64,000 nucleotides of DNA from Paenalicyclobacillus mengziensis (GTDB lineage Bacteria; Bacillota; Bacilli; Alicyclobacillales; Alicyclobacillaceae). The stretch lies in NCBI RefSeq assembly GCF_017298635.1, contig NZ_CP071182.1:4068001-4132000 (forward strand). The letters run 5' to 3'. Position numbers and translations under genes: made by a program. This document shows, piece after piece, positions 51,876 to 61,352 of the stretch (position 1 is the first letter of the stretch; every line of letters starts with the position of its first letter). The notes beneath the pieces were generated by a model. That model had not been told where the DNA came from. It saw only the letters and a program-made list of their open reading frames with translations, and did not search any database.

Positions 51876-52973
51876 TCACAAATGGCTAGCCAGCCCTCTA
51901 CGTTCAATCAAGAATAAGGCGGCATAAAGCAACAAAAACAAAACAAATAGCCCCGTCGCAACGTAGAGAAGTTGTCCGATAACGAGATCGAAAAATGTGG
52001 TGTTTCGGAACACAGCAAAGCTGCCGATGGTCAAAAGAACTGCTGTAAATACTGGTATCCACCCGCCGTAGGAACTTGTGAGACTTGGTTTGCGGCCGAG
52101 TCCAGCCTGAAACATCGCAAGAGCCAAGTAGGCATACATCGCGACGCGGATGAGAGAACCAAAAATCATTAACATGAGTCCGTAAATGTCAAAACGGTCT
52201 ATAAAACCTAAAGAGATGACTTTGACGGCAGATAATGCAGGAAAATTCAGGTTTTGCGACTGTTCTATGCCGAACACACTGATGGGCCCAATGGTGTGTC
52301 CGAGACAGAGAATGAGGTTGGCAAACGTAATCCAAAGGTAGGTTTTGAGCCACTTTTTCTCGCCTGCGCCTCGACGAGGAAGGAAGCCGAGAAACAACAT
52401 TTCCACCCACATCGGCATAAAAAGTGCACTTCCGTGAAGTACAGGCAAAAAGCCATGCTCAAGAATGGGTAAAAACACAGATATGTCGCGATGACCTGTA
52501 ACGGCAAAACTCATCGAACTCCCGGAGATGATTGTCGCAAAAGTCAACAGACCCGCTAAATTGGCCAGCGCAACAATTCCTTTGTTCAAGGTATAGCCGA
52601 TGGCAAAGGAAAATAAGAGCAAAACAACCCACAAGGGTGTCTCCTGTATGAAACCAATCGTAACAAACTGCCCTAAATATGCAGTGGTAATTACGCAGAG
52701 TAAGACAAGGTATAATCCAAGCGCAAAGAAAATTGGGAATTGCAGACTCTTGCTAAACCTAAGTTGAAAGATATCGAATAGCGTCATTCCCGGGTGGGAT
52801 TTTTCCACAATCCAGAGCAACGCTGAGGCAACAAGAGCAATCACCGTGGACAAAAGCGTGCTTATCCAAATGTCGCGAGCCGCCGTATTCAACACATGGG
52901 GCAATAAGATTAAATTTTGAATGGAGTAGTTCATAAAGGTTAAGTAGAACACGTGAGTTGGTTTCAAGAACAT
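51876..52973 (-). CDS. Spore germination permease, GerB (B-subunit) family
   Basis: B subunit of a germinant receptor, 365 residues with ten membrane helices, related to the APC transporter fold and thought to bind the germinant. It shows VLNTAARDIWISTLLSTVIAL, HPGMTLFDIFQLRFSKSL and the late RVAMYAYLALAMFQAG segment. The ATG at 52973 follows the gerC gene by 33 bases. Together with gerC it forms a two-gene unit opposite to the gerA-type gene. Confidence 0.9.
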   Translation of the reverse strand: MFLKPTHVFYLTFMNYSIQNLILLPHVLNTAARDIWISTLLSTVIALVASALLWIVEKSHPGMTLFDIFQLRFSKSLQFPIFFALGLYLVLLCVITTAYLGQFVTIGFIQETPLWVVLLLFSFAIGYTLNKGIVALANLAGLLTFATIISGSSMSFAVTGHRDISVFLPILEHGFLPVLHGSALFMPMWVEMLFLGFLPRRGAGEKKWLKTYLWITFANLILCLGHTIGPISVFGIEQSQNLNFPALSAVKVISLGFIDRFDIYGLMLMIFGSLIRVAMYAYLALAMFQAGLGRKPSLTSSYGGWIPVFTAVLLTIGSFAVFRNTTFFDLVIGQLLYVATGLFVLFLLLYAALFLIERRGLASHL

Positions 52974-53006
52974 ATTGAAACCTCCGTTTTTAGGTCAACA
53001 CCAGAA

Positions 53007-54173
53007 CTACATACGCCCCCGGATTAAACCTTCATGGCGCACTCGAACGTCTGCCGTAACCTCTATGGATGTACTTGGGAATTTCTGTTCCCAACCGTCC
53101 TTAAGTCGTTGCCACTCCCGCGGGCGAGAGCGATGAATCGCTTCTCCTGCGCCAATGACATCGGCATGCCAGTCTTTGACCTTCTGAATACAGGCCTCTG
53201 CTTGTTGCTTGATGCGCTCAGAGGCTTCTTGCTCCAACTTTTTCACGTCTGAAGTTGAGTGCTGTTCTAAACTGGGGTCGTCCGCCAGGTCCACCGTGCA
53301 TCGAATGTGATACGATACAATTGGCTTGCTTTGTACAAATTTCACCTTCCTAGTGACATTTTCATGAATGATTTCAAACGTCGAAAAATCTTGCTGTTCC
53401 GTCCGTTCCGTCCTTACAGTGGTTGAACTCGGCACGAGAATCTTGCCACTGTTCACTAGTCCATTCAGCGACAGGAGCCCGCGAGACTCGTCCCAATTTA
53501 GCTCGCCCGCCAATCGATCATGCAGAAACACGGCTGTCCCAACAATCCGCATTTTGTTCAGCACTGGCATGTAGGCGGTGCCGATTGGATTGGCAGTCAT
53601 CTTCATAAAGTCCTTCAGGGTTACAGTCGGAGCTTGAGAGGTGTCACTTAAAGTTTTAATATCAGAAGCAATGTCGTACGCCGGGATTGGGTTGAGGTGC
53701 GTCTTCGTCATGAGAATCTCTGAGGCCTCCCCTTCAGACATCGCCACATAACTTAACGGTCGTAACTCCTGGTTGCGGTAAAACCAATTCAGCGTCTTGG
53801 TCACACTCTCTTCTGCGATTTCACGCCCCACGATGAAAACCTGACAATGCGACCAATAGAGTTTTCTGGTGGTTTGATGGGGAAAGGTACGGATTGCCTC
53901 AAAAATGGTCTTTCCCGTATCTTGGCTGACGTAAACGGCACGCTCTGACTGTCCCCTTGTGCTTGGCGTTAACTTTCCTGGCTGAAGGATTTGAATGGTC
54001 AACTGATACTTTCCGTCTCGACGGTCAAACCCGGCTCCGGCCACGAGGGCAGACTCGTTAAGTTCCCGAGAGCTCCAACAGCCCGCGGTGCCAAAGACAA
54101 GGAAAGAATACATAGAAAACAACAAACCTGCCCGAAACAGTATTCGTCTGTGACGGCTTGTCAACCCAACCAC
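53007..54173 (-). CDS. Spore germination lipoprotein, Ger(x)C family
   Basis: C subunit of a germinant receptor, about 385 residues. A lipoprotein signal (YSFLVFGTAGCWSSREL, with the GCWSSREL start typical of the family) is followed by NESALVAGAGFDR, SHCQVFIVGREIAEESV and the C-terminal Ger(x)C domain. The frame is open to 54242; the start at GTG 54173 or TTG 54164 behind AGAAGGAC is uncertain. It is anchored on the outer face of the spore inner membrane. Upstream partner of gerB. Confidence 0.9.
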   Translation of the reverse strand: MVGLTSRHRRILFRAGLLFSMYSFLVFGTAGCWSSRELNESALVAGAGFDRRDGKYQLTIQILQPGKLTPSTRGQSERAVYVSQDTGKTIFEAIRTFPHQTTRKLYWSHCQVFIVGREIAEESVTKTLNWFYRNQELRPLSYVAMSEGEASEILMTKTHLNPIPAYDIASDIKTLSDTSQAPTVTLKDFMKMTANPIGTAYMPVLNKMRIVGTAVFLHDRLAGELNWDESRGLLSLNGLVNSGKILVPSSTTVRTERTEQQDFSTFEIIHENVTRKVKFVQSKPIVSYHIRCTVDLADDPSLEQHSTSDVKKLEQEASERIKQQAEACIQKVKDWHADVIGAGEAIHRSRPREWQRLKDGWEQKFPSTSIEVTADVRVRHEGLIRGRM

Positions 54174-54330
54174 CGTCCTTCTGCCCAAAGATGGAACAAA
54201 AGCACCGATAACACGCAAATACAAAAAGCCTGTCCAATCCATTGGCAGGCTTTAGCTTCTCCAGTACATTGGGAAATATGTGAAGGCTAGTAAGAATCCC
54301 CCGTTGAGCCCCTTTCGATGGCTGTTCGAT

Positions 54331-55125
54331 TCACCCAATGAAGTTGACCAGTCTACGATTGAAGACGCTACTTTCTTCGATAAACGGTGCGTGCCCACTG
54401 TGTTGAAACGAAGTCAGGACCGAACCGGGTATCCGTTGCGCCGCGTACTGTGCGAATTGGAAAGGAACGACTTGATCATGAATCCCGTGCATTATCGCAA
54501 CAGGGATTTTTATTTTAGCCATCAAGTCTGACAGATTCGTGTCACGCAGCAGTTTCAGACTCTCAATTGCGGCGTGCCATGTTGCCTTCATGCAAATATT
54601 GAAGATCCAAAGTTTCGTGTACCTCAGGTTCGGTTGATAGAACATATTGTCAACAAACCGTTTCGTAAATTCAGGACGGATTACTTTCTCCTGCTTGATC
54701 CACGAGTTGACCTCGCGTTTGGAGGGTCCAAACGGGAGCTTTTCCTGAGCGATAAAGTAAGGAATCACTCCATCTACAGATACGAATTTACTTGCACGAC
54801 TAGCTAAGCGGGTTATATAATGCAATCCAATTGCAGCTCCCATCGACCAGCCGACATACGTGAAGTCTTCAAGCCCCATCTGGGCTGTGAAATTTTCAAT
54901 ATCCCGGGCGTATACGTCATATGTATACCCGCTCCATGGTTTATCCGAGTCTCCATGTCCCCGGAGATCCAGCACAACGGTTCGGTATCGTTCTGCCAAG
55001 CTTGAAACTTGGTATTCCCATACATCATGACTCATGGTCCAACCATGTACAAACAGAATCGTTTTCCCAGTTCCGTTAATTTCGTAAAACAGCTTCACAC
55101 CAGGTTCCACTTCAACATATGGCAT
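54331..55125 (-). CDS. Alpha/beta hydrolase
   Basis: Alpha/beta-fold hydrolase of 264 residues, close to the esterase/chloroperoxidase-like group. LFVHGWTMSHDVWEYQ (oxyanion), nucleophile elbow YVGWSMGAAIG with Ser, HGIHDQVVPF with the acid residue, and SGHAPFIEE with the catalytic His are all visible. No signal peptide, so cytoplasmic. The substrate is unknown. It is the next gene after the DAB operon on the same strand, with an 90-base gap, and may be read through from it. Confidence 0.87.
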   Translation of the reverse strand: MPYVEVEPGVKLFYEINGTGKTILFVHGWTMSHDVWEYQVSSLAERYRTVVLDLRGHGDSDKPWSGYTYDVYARDIENFTAQMGLEDFTYVGWSMGAAIGLHYITRLASRASKFVSVDGVIPYFIAQEKLPFGPSKREVNSWIKQEKVIRPEFTKRFVDNMFYQPNLRYTKLWIFNICMKATWHAAIESLKLLRDTNLSDLMAKIKIPVAIMHGIHDQVVPFQFAQYAAQRIPGSVLTSFQHSGHAPFIEESSVFNRRLVNFIG

Positions 55126-55216
55126 AACCGCACCTCCCTGAGAAGCATATGCAGCCCCGACACCGTTCAGAAATTTGTCCCAAGCGACGTCTCGTTTTGC
55201 TGTATGGTTCGCAGGT

Positions 55217-55741
55217 TTAGAATGATTTCATTTCGCCAACTTGAAGTTCAGATAGTTCACCGTTCTTCTTGTCCATCAATAGTCCGCAAACTCTGATACT
55301 AGACGGTATCAACGGGTGATGGCGCAGCAATTTGACGCTTTTTTGTATCGACTCAATCACAGTCTTGCTACCTCTCAACCATTCATAAAAAGTGACTCCT
55401 CGAAATTCTGGTATACAATGTGTAAAAAGGAAGTCAATTGTTTTGATTTTTTCTTTCATTTCCTCATGTTCGTATATTTTTCTTTGTAAATCGTGTATAT
55501 CAACGGCAATCCGTTCATTATCCGTCGTGCCAACCACGAAAATCCCCTCAACATTTTCCTGATATACAGTAAGGATGATATCTCGCATGAAATCGCCATA
55601 GGGTTCGGCAATTTCCGGTCCGAAAACCTGTAAAGTCAACATGTTTTCTGGATTTATGTTGGTCAATTGTTGCAATAAAGGTTGCAATTCTTGATCCATT
55701 CCAATCACAAACAGAGCTTTTTTGTTTTCATCGAAATACAT
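55217..55741 (-). CDS. Beta-carbonic-anhydrase-like protein without zinc ligands
   Basis: A 174-residue protein that resembles a beta-carbonic anhydrase by eye: FVIGMDQEL at the place of the CMDxR strand and FVVGTTDNE at the place of GHTxCG. All three zinc ligands are replaced (Cys to Gly, His to Thr, Cys to Asn) and the Arg of the Asp-Arg pair is Glu, so it should not be an active anhydrase. The ATG follows GGGAGGCG. It is the fourth gene of the dab operon, so it is likely a regulator, sensor or structural partner of inorganic-carbon uptake. Confidence 0.65.
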   Translation of the reverse strand: MYFDENKKALFVIGMDQELQPLLQQLTNINPENMLTLQVFGPEIAEPYGDFMRDIILTVYQENVEGIFVVGTTDNERIAVDIHDLQRKIYEHEEMKEKIKTIDFLFTHCIPEFRGVTFYEWLRGSKTVIESIQKSVKLLRHHPLIPSSIRVCGLLMDKKNGELSELQVGEMKSF

Positions 55742-55797
55742 AAAGAACGCCTCCCAAATGAATCCGGTGTGACCGTATGCAAGTGTGCTCCCTCCTT

Positions 55798-56166
55798 TTA
55801 TGAGAAAGCCTTGGATAAATCACTTGAAAGTCGAAAAACCATGACCCGCTCTCCGGTACATGTACTTAAATCGGTGTGAAAACTCACCACTTCGAGACCG
55901 GTTATGCTTAAGAGCATCTCCTTTAGGTCATCTACACCCGATTCCACCAGGCTCGTTCGCATTCTCTTTATGGAAAGTAATCCCTCTTTATCTTGAGCAA
56001 GGGAATATTCAGCAGGGGTTAAGATACCGCGCAAAGTGACAATAATCATGTCCCTTAAAATATCTGATTTAACAGTGATGGAGCCGCGCCCGAGATAATC
56101 TTTCTCCCATTGGGTTAACGCTCTACTGATTTCAGACTCAACTGCACCTTTTGATTTATTTATCAT
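55798..56166 (-). CDS. DUF2294-family protein
   Basis: A 122-residue protein of the DUF2294 type (ESEISRALTQWEKDYLGRGSITVKSDI, then MIIVTLRGILTPAEYSLA, and TGERVMVFRLS). The family is of unknown function and is often found beside DabA/DabB genes, as I recall. The ATG at 56166 overlaps the dabA stop in an ATGA, with GGGAG 11 bases upstream. This tight coupling supports a role in the same CO2/bicarbonate process. Confidence 0.75.
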   Translation of the reverse strand: MINKSKGAVESEISRALTQWEKDYLGRGSITVKSDILRDMIIVTLRGILTPAEYSLAQDKEGLLSIKRMRTSLVESGVDDLKEMLLSITGLEVVSFHTDLSTCTGERVMVFRLSSDLSKAFS

Positions 56167-58805
56167 TTGGACCAAATCTCCCAGCGTCCTTTCGAGTCAA
56201 TTGTCGCAAGCCGAATCCATCCATGTTGAACCTTTTGTCGAAATTCGGGATGGCGATTCAATAATCGTTCCACACGTTCATGCGGTGCTTCGATAACCAC
56301 CAGTAATCGTAGTGGTGCGTGATAGAACTCTTCGTCAGATTTCATGACTGACTGCCAGGGAAGTCCGTACAACAAATCGCTTGCGTTCCCCTGCATTACA
56401 CCAATACCCGCTGTCACTGTTTGCGTAGCTTTGTTTCCGCTGCCATAATAATGAGGCGCAACGGTTGATGCATAATACTGCAGGTTTATCCATTGAGCCA
56501 CGGTCGCCGGACCAGCGACGATGTTGGAGAGGATGGCTCCGTCGCAATCCTTTTGCCAGTCATAGGTGTGCAAAAAGACTCTCCCATGTAAATTGCACGC
56601 TTGGGTGAGCCGTCTCGTGCCGATGATAAATGCGGCGTTACCCGCCAGCCCCCATTCAGGACGCAGCTCACTCCAATCTTCCGCAAAACGTTGCAACTCA
56701 TATTTCGGGTTTTTGAAACGGGGTCCCAGATTGGGCAATTGTGATAGTTGCTCTTCGTTTACATGATTACGTACCCCGGGCAACGCCTCCTGAATTCCAT
56801 CAAATGCTTTTTTCGCTGCTTCTGAAAGCTGCGGAACGTACAGCCAGCGTAATTCATTGAACGTTGTGATATGCTCGGCGGCCGCAAATACCGTGTCTCC
56901 TGGAATGGAAATGCCCGTATTTGCTAGCGTTTGCCTCACTTTGGGGTGGTTACATAACATCGCCAAAACCCGGGCATTGAAACCACCTGATGCACCTCCG
57001 CAGGCACCGCAATCTAACGCCGCCGCATAAGGATTATTCGTGCTGTGACTTCCGTGCCCGCAAATAACCACGAGTGGTGCAAAATTCTTTGTCAATCCCA
57101 TCATTTGTAGTGATTGTCGTGCATAATGTACTTTTTCTTCTTCAGAGAAACCAATCGGCAAACCCAATTCCGTGTCGGCGTAATCCAGCGAAAGTTCTGT
57201 AGACGGTTTTTTTAACCATTCATATCTTAGTTTTGCCAGGGCACGACCGGTTCTGCGTGGAAAGAAAACGCGAGCTAACATTTGCAGGCTGAGCCATGGA
57301 CCGCTTACCTCTGGTAACAACAAGCTGGTCAACATGTTTTGTTTCATTGTTTGAAACGTGTGCTTAACCGAATTCACCACTTCTCGGCGTTGTTGATACG
57401 ATTCGGAATCCACCTCGGAAGCAGATTCCTTTATTTTGTGTTGCGGTTTGAGCATTACCGGTAAAGATGCGTGAGTGTGTGTACTGCCAAGTTCACATGT
57501 CTCAATTGGTAATCCAAAAAAACCTGCAACGCCAAACGTCTCGAAAGGACCTGCTTTTTCAAGGGCACGACGAAAAGGCTCTGAACGTGTATCAATGCAA
57601 AACGCCAATTGTGCAGACACAGGTTTTTCTGTATGGGATACGGACTTGTTCGATGTGATTATTTCTTTTAATCGTTCTTCGTATGTTTGCTCCCAAGCTT
57701 CCAGCCAAATGCGCCTTCGAAGCACATCATCAAAACGATAGGCGAGCGCAAGATGTGCCCTTTGCTGCGTAGGGGATAAATTTGACCAAGCTTCAATCGG
57801 CAAATCCCCCCAATGAGCCCACGCCGCAAGCAACCGAGTGAGAAGCGGTGGTTCTTCGGATGGTTGTTCAGGTATAGGCAGATAGGGTTGAATCAAAGCC
57901 CACTCCATGGAAATCCGAACCGCCAAATACTCTGTGAGCAGCGACTTTTCTCTTGGTGCTTCTTCTGAGCGCCACAGCATCATACCTGCCCAACCAGGCA
58001 AAGAAAGTAAATGCGCCTCAAAATAGTCCTGTACTTGAGACGGAGAGATTTCAAGTGCTGTTAATGCTTCCTTTAAAGCGCTGATGGCCTCTTGCGGACA
58101 ATTTCTCAAGAGTTGGCGTTGCGCTCGATTCAGTGCTGGATCATATTGCACAAGACGGTGCCAAGCCCGGTAGAAACCTTCCTTACGATTTGGTAGCGAC
58201 CATGCTCCATGAGACTCATCCAAAAACAATTTGCACCACTTTATCATGTGTCGATTAAGTTCGCGCTCTACTTTCACGCGACTCTGCTGCTCAAAGCGAA
58301 GACTCAATGTTTGCGTTGGATGACTCTTAACGACAGGTAAAGCGAGATGGTTCATTTTCTTTGTCAGAGCCTTTAACTCTGTTGCTGTCAAAGAGTTCGC
58401 AGGTAGGTCATCCAACTGAAGTGCAGTCCGACAGAATCGTTCTGCAACGTTGCGAGGCAATTTTAGAGACTGTGAATCAAGCCAACGTTGTAGCCCCTTC
58501 TCCAGTAACTTCGGGTCAATGTCGCCTCGATTTTTCGCCTCTTGGAGTAACGATACACTTGGATATATATCCACGTCCCGAATCTCTTTGAGCCAGCGAG
58601 CTACTTGGTCAAATGACTGATCTTCAAGTCCTACCCAGGGGCTCCGTGCCGCAAAAGATGCAATCGGTCCAAGCGGTGCGATGACCCGGCTTGCATTACT
58701 CACCATATTAATCATGTCATTGGTCGAAACAAAGGTAAGAATGTCAGGTGTTGATTTTTCCTGTTCTAAACTGAGTGGACCCGAAAATGTTAATGTTTCA
58801 TCCAT
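56163..58805 (-). CDS. dabA: DabA, inorganic-carbon transporter subunit (UPF0753/DUF2309)
   Basis: DabA of 880 residues, the beta-carbonic-anhydrase-like cytoplasmic subunit of the DAB inorganic-carbon accumulating complex. With DabB it is thought to hydrate CO2 to bicarbonate vectorially, driven by a cation gradient. Zinc-site residues can be read: Cys403 and Asp405 in FCIDTRSEPF, His584 in ICGHGSHSTNNPY, and Cys599 in LDCGACGG. The spacings match those known for Halothiobacillus DabA. The ATG at 58805 follows AAGGAGG and overlaps dabB. In an acidophile, where dissolved CO2 dominates, such a system makes sense. Confidence 0.94.
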   Translation of the reverse strand: MDETLTFSGPLSLEQEKSTPDILTFVSTNDMINMVSNASRVIAPLGPIASFAARSPWVGLEDQSFDQVARWLKEIRDVDIYPSVSLLQEAKNRGDIDPKLLEKGLQRWLDSQSLKLPRNVAERFCRTALQLDDLPANSLTATELKALTKKMNHLALPVVKSHPTQTLSLRFEQQSRVKVERELNRHMIKWCKLFLDESHGAWSLPNRKEGFYRAWHRLVQYDPALNRAQRQLLRNCPQEAISALKEALTALEISPSQVQDYFEAHLLSLPGWAGMMLWRSEEAPREKSLLTEYLAVRISMEWALIQPYLPIPEQPSEEPPLLTRLLAAWAHWGDLPIEAWSNLSPTQQRAHLALAYRFDDVLRRRIWLEAWEQTYEERLKEIITSNKSVSHTEKPVSAQLAFCIDTRSEPFRRALEKAGPFETFGVAGFFGLPIETCELGSTHTHASLPVMLKPQHKIKESASEVDSESYQQRREVVNSVKHTFQTMKQNMLTSLLLPEVSGPWLSLQMLARVFFPRRTGRALAKLRYEWLKKPSTELSLDYADTELGLPIGFSEEEKVHYARQSLQMMGLTKNFAPLVVICGHGSHSTNNPYAAALDCGACGGASGGFNARVLAMLCNHPKVRQTLANTGISIPGDTVFAAAEHITTFNELRWLYVPQLSEAAKKAFDGIQEALPGVRNHVNEEQLSQLPNLGPRFKNPKYELQRFAEDWSELRPEWGLAGNAAFIIGTRRLTQACNLHGRVFLHTYDWQKDCDGAILSNIVAGPATVAQWINLQYYASTVAPHYYGSGNKATQTVTAGIGVMQGNASDLLYGLPWQSVMKSDEEFYHAPLRLLVVIEAPHERVERLLNRHPEFRQKVQHGWIRLATIDSKGRWEIWSK

Positions 58806-60316
58806 CGCGTTCTACCTCCTTGAAACCGTGTTGCTGCTAGGTACGTTGGGTGACTTTCGACCGAGTCGCGATGGGGTTCGCCGAATCGTACCAGCCAAAG
58901 ATACACTACCGCGAAGACAGTAGAAGATGGATGGTGAGATAACCACGCACCTGTCACGCTGCCAATCGATAAGATAAACAGAATCAAAACAATGGGTAAT
59001 GTATGCGGTTCGTTCCCTTGCGGAACACTTCCGTGGAGCAGTACATAGAACACTGCAAGAACGATGCCGAACACGATAAACGTACCTATGAATAGAGTGA
59101 ATCCTACAGTTCTCCCAATACGCCCTAAACCCATAGTCATGAGCTGTGACCACGCAAACGACACCGACCATCCCAGAAGGAGGGCACTAACCACATCGTA
59201 GCCCTTGTCTTTGACAATGAACCAAAACCCAACTCCTACAAAAAGACCTAAAACACCTCCTGCAAACCGCCATAAAAACGATGTTTTTGGAGTCGTTGTT
59301 CGAGTTGCTTGGTGGTTGTGATGTACCGCAGATCCCGCTTGTAAGAACAGGGCTGACTTGAATAGTCCATGCAACACAGCGTGAATGATGGCTGCTAAAT
59401 AAGCACCTAATGCGCATTGAATCAGCATGAATCCCATCTGAGAAATGGTCGATCCCACTAACTGGCGTTTGTAATCTACTTGGACCAAAACCGTTCCTGT
59501 CCCGAGTAATACTGAAATACTAGAGATCACAATCAAAACAACCTGAGCCAAATCGCCGCTGAAAATGGGAGCAAAGCGCGTAAGGATGATACCACCCGCG
59601 TTCACGACGCCCGCATGCATCACTGCTGAAACGGGTGTTGGAACAACGACTGAGTCCACCAACCAGCGTTGGAACGGATATTGCGCAGCAGGAATTGCCA
59701 CTGCCACAACCAATAACAGGGTGATACAGGTCCTCTCCCCATAACCTAGTTGCGCCAGACTGCCTTTTGTAAGCGCAAGTGACAATTGCCAATGTCCGGT
59801 CGTAAACGCAAGCCAGGCTACCGCGAACAACAACAACAACCAACTAAGCGCAAACAGTCGACCCGAACGTGCAGCAGCAACGCTACTGACTCGCCAATCC
59901 CGATTCAATCTGATGAGTAATGTCAGCAAAAGGAGTGTGGCTCCCCAACACACAAGAAGAAGCCCTAGATTATTACTTAACCAAGCAAGCGAAGCAGAAA
60001 CCGTGGTCAATGTTAAAAGCGCAAAATACTGTCGATAATTCCGATTGCCAAATAATTGACGGACGGAATAACGCTGTACGACTACTCCGATGGTAAGGAC
60101 AAACAGCGCTGTCAGCCAAGCTAAGGGGTCAAGGTGCCATGGACCAAAAATCCCGTTCGTTCGTTTTACCACAAGATTCAACAATGCGATGAATGGAGGC
60201 AGCCCACTAATGCCTACGTGAATCCGAACGAAATTCAAGGGAACACGTGGATGTAATATCACCAAGACGCTTAACGCCAAAATCACAAGGGATAAGAAAA
60301 AAGCTGTGACTAACAT
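58790..60316 (-). CDS. dabB: DabB, NuoL-like membrane subunit of the DAB carbon transporter
   Basis: DabB of 508 residues, homologous to the proton-translocating NuoL/MrpA subunits, with about 13-14 membrane helices. VVVPTPVSAVMHAGVVNAGGIILTR is the conserved core with Lys/His-type ion path residues, and HAVLHGLFKSALFLQAGS is the second conserved motif. It couples cation flow to DabA. The ATG at 60316 follows GGGGGGTGCAGG. First gene of the four-gene operon; a terminator-type hairpin lies 70 bases upstream. Confidence 0.92.
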   Translation of the reverse strand: MLVTAFFLSLVILALSVLVILHPRVPLNFVRIHVGISGLPPFIALLNLVVKRTNGIFGPWHLDPLAWLTALFVLTIGVVVQRYSVRQLFGNRNYRQYFALLTLTTVSASLAWLSNNLGLLLVCWGATLLLLTLLIRLNRDWRVSSVAAARSGRLFALSWLLLLFAVAWLAFTTGHWQLSLALTKGSLAQLGYGERTCITLLLVVAVAIPAAQYPFQRWLVDSVVVPTPVSAVMHAGVVNAGGIILTRFAPIFSGDLAQVVLIVISSISVLLGTGTVLVQVDYKRQLVGSTISQMGFMLIQCALGAYLAAIIHAVLHGLFKSALFLQAGSAVHHNHQATRTTTPKTSFLWRFAGGVLGLFVGVGFWFIVKDKGYDVVSALLLGWSVSFAWSQLMTMGLGRIGRTVGFTLFIGTFIVFGIVLAVFYVLLHGSVPQGNEPHTLPIVLILFILSIGSVTGAWLSHHPSSTVFAVVYLWLVRFGEPHRDSVESHPTYLAATRFQGGRTRWMKH

Positions 60317-60381
60317 CCTGCACCCCCCGGTCGATAATGATAAAAATGGTTATATTGCCCCTCAAGGAATACTTTGCCAAC

Positions 60382-60448
60382 AAAAAAACCGACACGTTCA
60401 AAATGCAATGGTCCTTTTACGACCACTACATTCTGAAAATGTCGGTTT
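60382..60448 (-). terminator. Long terminator-type hairpin between SDR gene and dab operon
   Basis: Outer stem AAACCGACA/TGTCGGTTT (60440-60448 with 60386-60394), interrupted inner pairings (TTCA/TGAA, ATG/CAT) and apical TGGTC/GACCA, then T7 on the minus strand. It may end the SDR transcript or act as an attenuator ahead of dabB. Confidence 0.65.
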
Positions 60449-60591
60449 ACCATCAACTAACCAAATTGGTTTTTTGAGAAGTCTACCTAGAACGATATTT
60501 TCACTTTGAAATTCACGGTAACATGATACTCATTATCGAGCATACTGTCAAGTTTGAATGTCTCCGCCCCATCAACATCAGCAGTCTACCG

Positions 60592-61332
60592 TCAGATGGA
60601 TAATCCGCCATCAACAGATACGTTGAAGCCCGTCACAAATTGACTGTCATCACTTGTATAAAACGCGATGACGCGGGCAATGTCTTCAGGCGTTGCAATT
60701 CGACCGAGTGGGGTCATATTCGCCATTCGCTTTTTAAATTCTTCTGGCTGGAATCGCGTGCGTTCCGTGTCGACAAGTCCCGGTGATACAACATTAGCTG
60801 TGATTCCATGGGGACCAAACTCTTTGGCAATATACCTGCCGAAGGTGCTTAGCCCCGCTTTTGCGGTTCCATGAGCAATAAACGGCACTTGGGGGTGATT
60901 CGCCAACTCCGTAGACACATAAACAATTCTCCCATAATGGTTTTGTATCATGTGTGGAAGCACCGCCTGAGATAACACGAACGCTGCTTTTAGTTCATCA
61001 TTTAACTTCTGGGAGAACTCGAACCAATTCATTTCTAAAAATGGCTTTCGTACAAAGCTCATCGCGGCGTTGCTTACCAATGCGTCAATATGACCAAACG
61101 CCTTGACGGTAGCATTGACAAGATGCTTGACCTGGGCCTCATCGCGAACATCCGCCTGAACCGCGAGAGCCTGACTACCTTGCTTTGTGAGTTCATGCAC
61201 CAACGAATTTGCTGCTTCGCTATTTGACACATAATTGATGACAACGGCCGCGCCTCGAGCAGCAAGAATCCTCGCTGTTTCTGCACCAATGCCACGACCG
61301 CCACCGGTAACTAGAACAACTTTCCCGTTCAA
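60592..61332 (-). CDS. SDR-family protein with altered active site
   Basis: SDR-fold protein of 246 residues with LVTGGGRGIGAETARILAARG and SNAAMSF. At the catalytic tyrosine the sequence is PFIAHGTAKAG: the Lys is kept, but Tyr is replaced by His (Tyr-x3-Lys spacing) or Phe (Tyr-x6-Lys spacing). The remaining C-terminal part (SPGLVDTERTRF, VTGFNVSVDGGLS) is normal. So NAD(P)H binding is likely but classical redox catalysis is doubtful. It is divergent from the padR gene and shares its promoter region, so probably controlled by PadR. Confidence 0.82.
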   Translation of the reverse strand: MNGKVVLVTGGGRGIGAETARILAARGAAVVINYVSNSEAANSLVHELTKQGSQALAVQADVRDEAQVKHLVNATVKAFGHIDALVSNAAMSFVRKPFLEMNWFEFSQKLNDELKAAFVLSQAVLPHMIQNHYGRIVYVSTELANHPQVPFIAHGTAKAGLSTFGRYIAKEFGPHGITANVVSPGLVDTERTRFQPEEFKKRMANMTPLGRIATPEDIARVIAFYTSDDSQFVTGFNVSVDGGLSI

Positions 61333-61352
61333 TGTCTCATCTCCCTAATTCG

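Noticed and set aside
55217..55741. Active carbonic anhydrase
   Set aside because: All zinc-ligand positions are replaced, so only a fold-level similarity is claimed.
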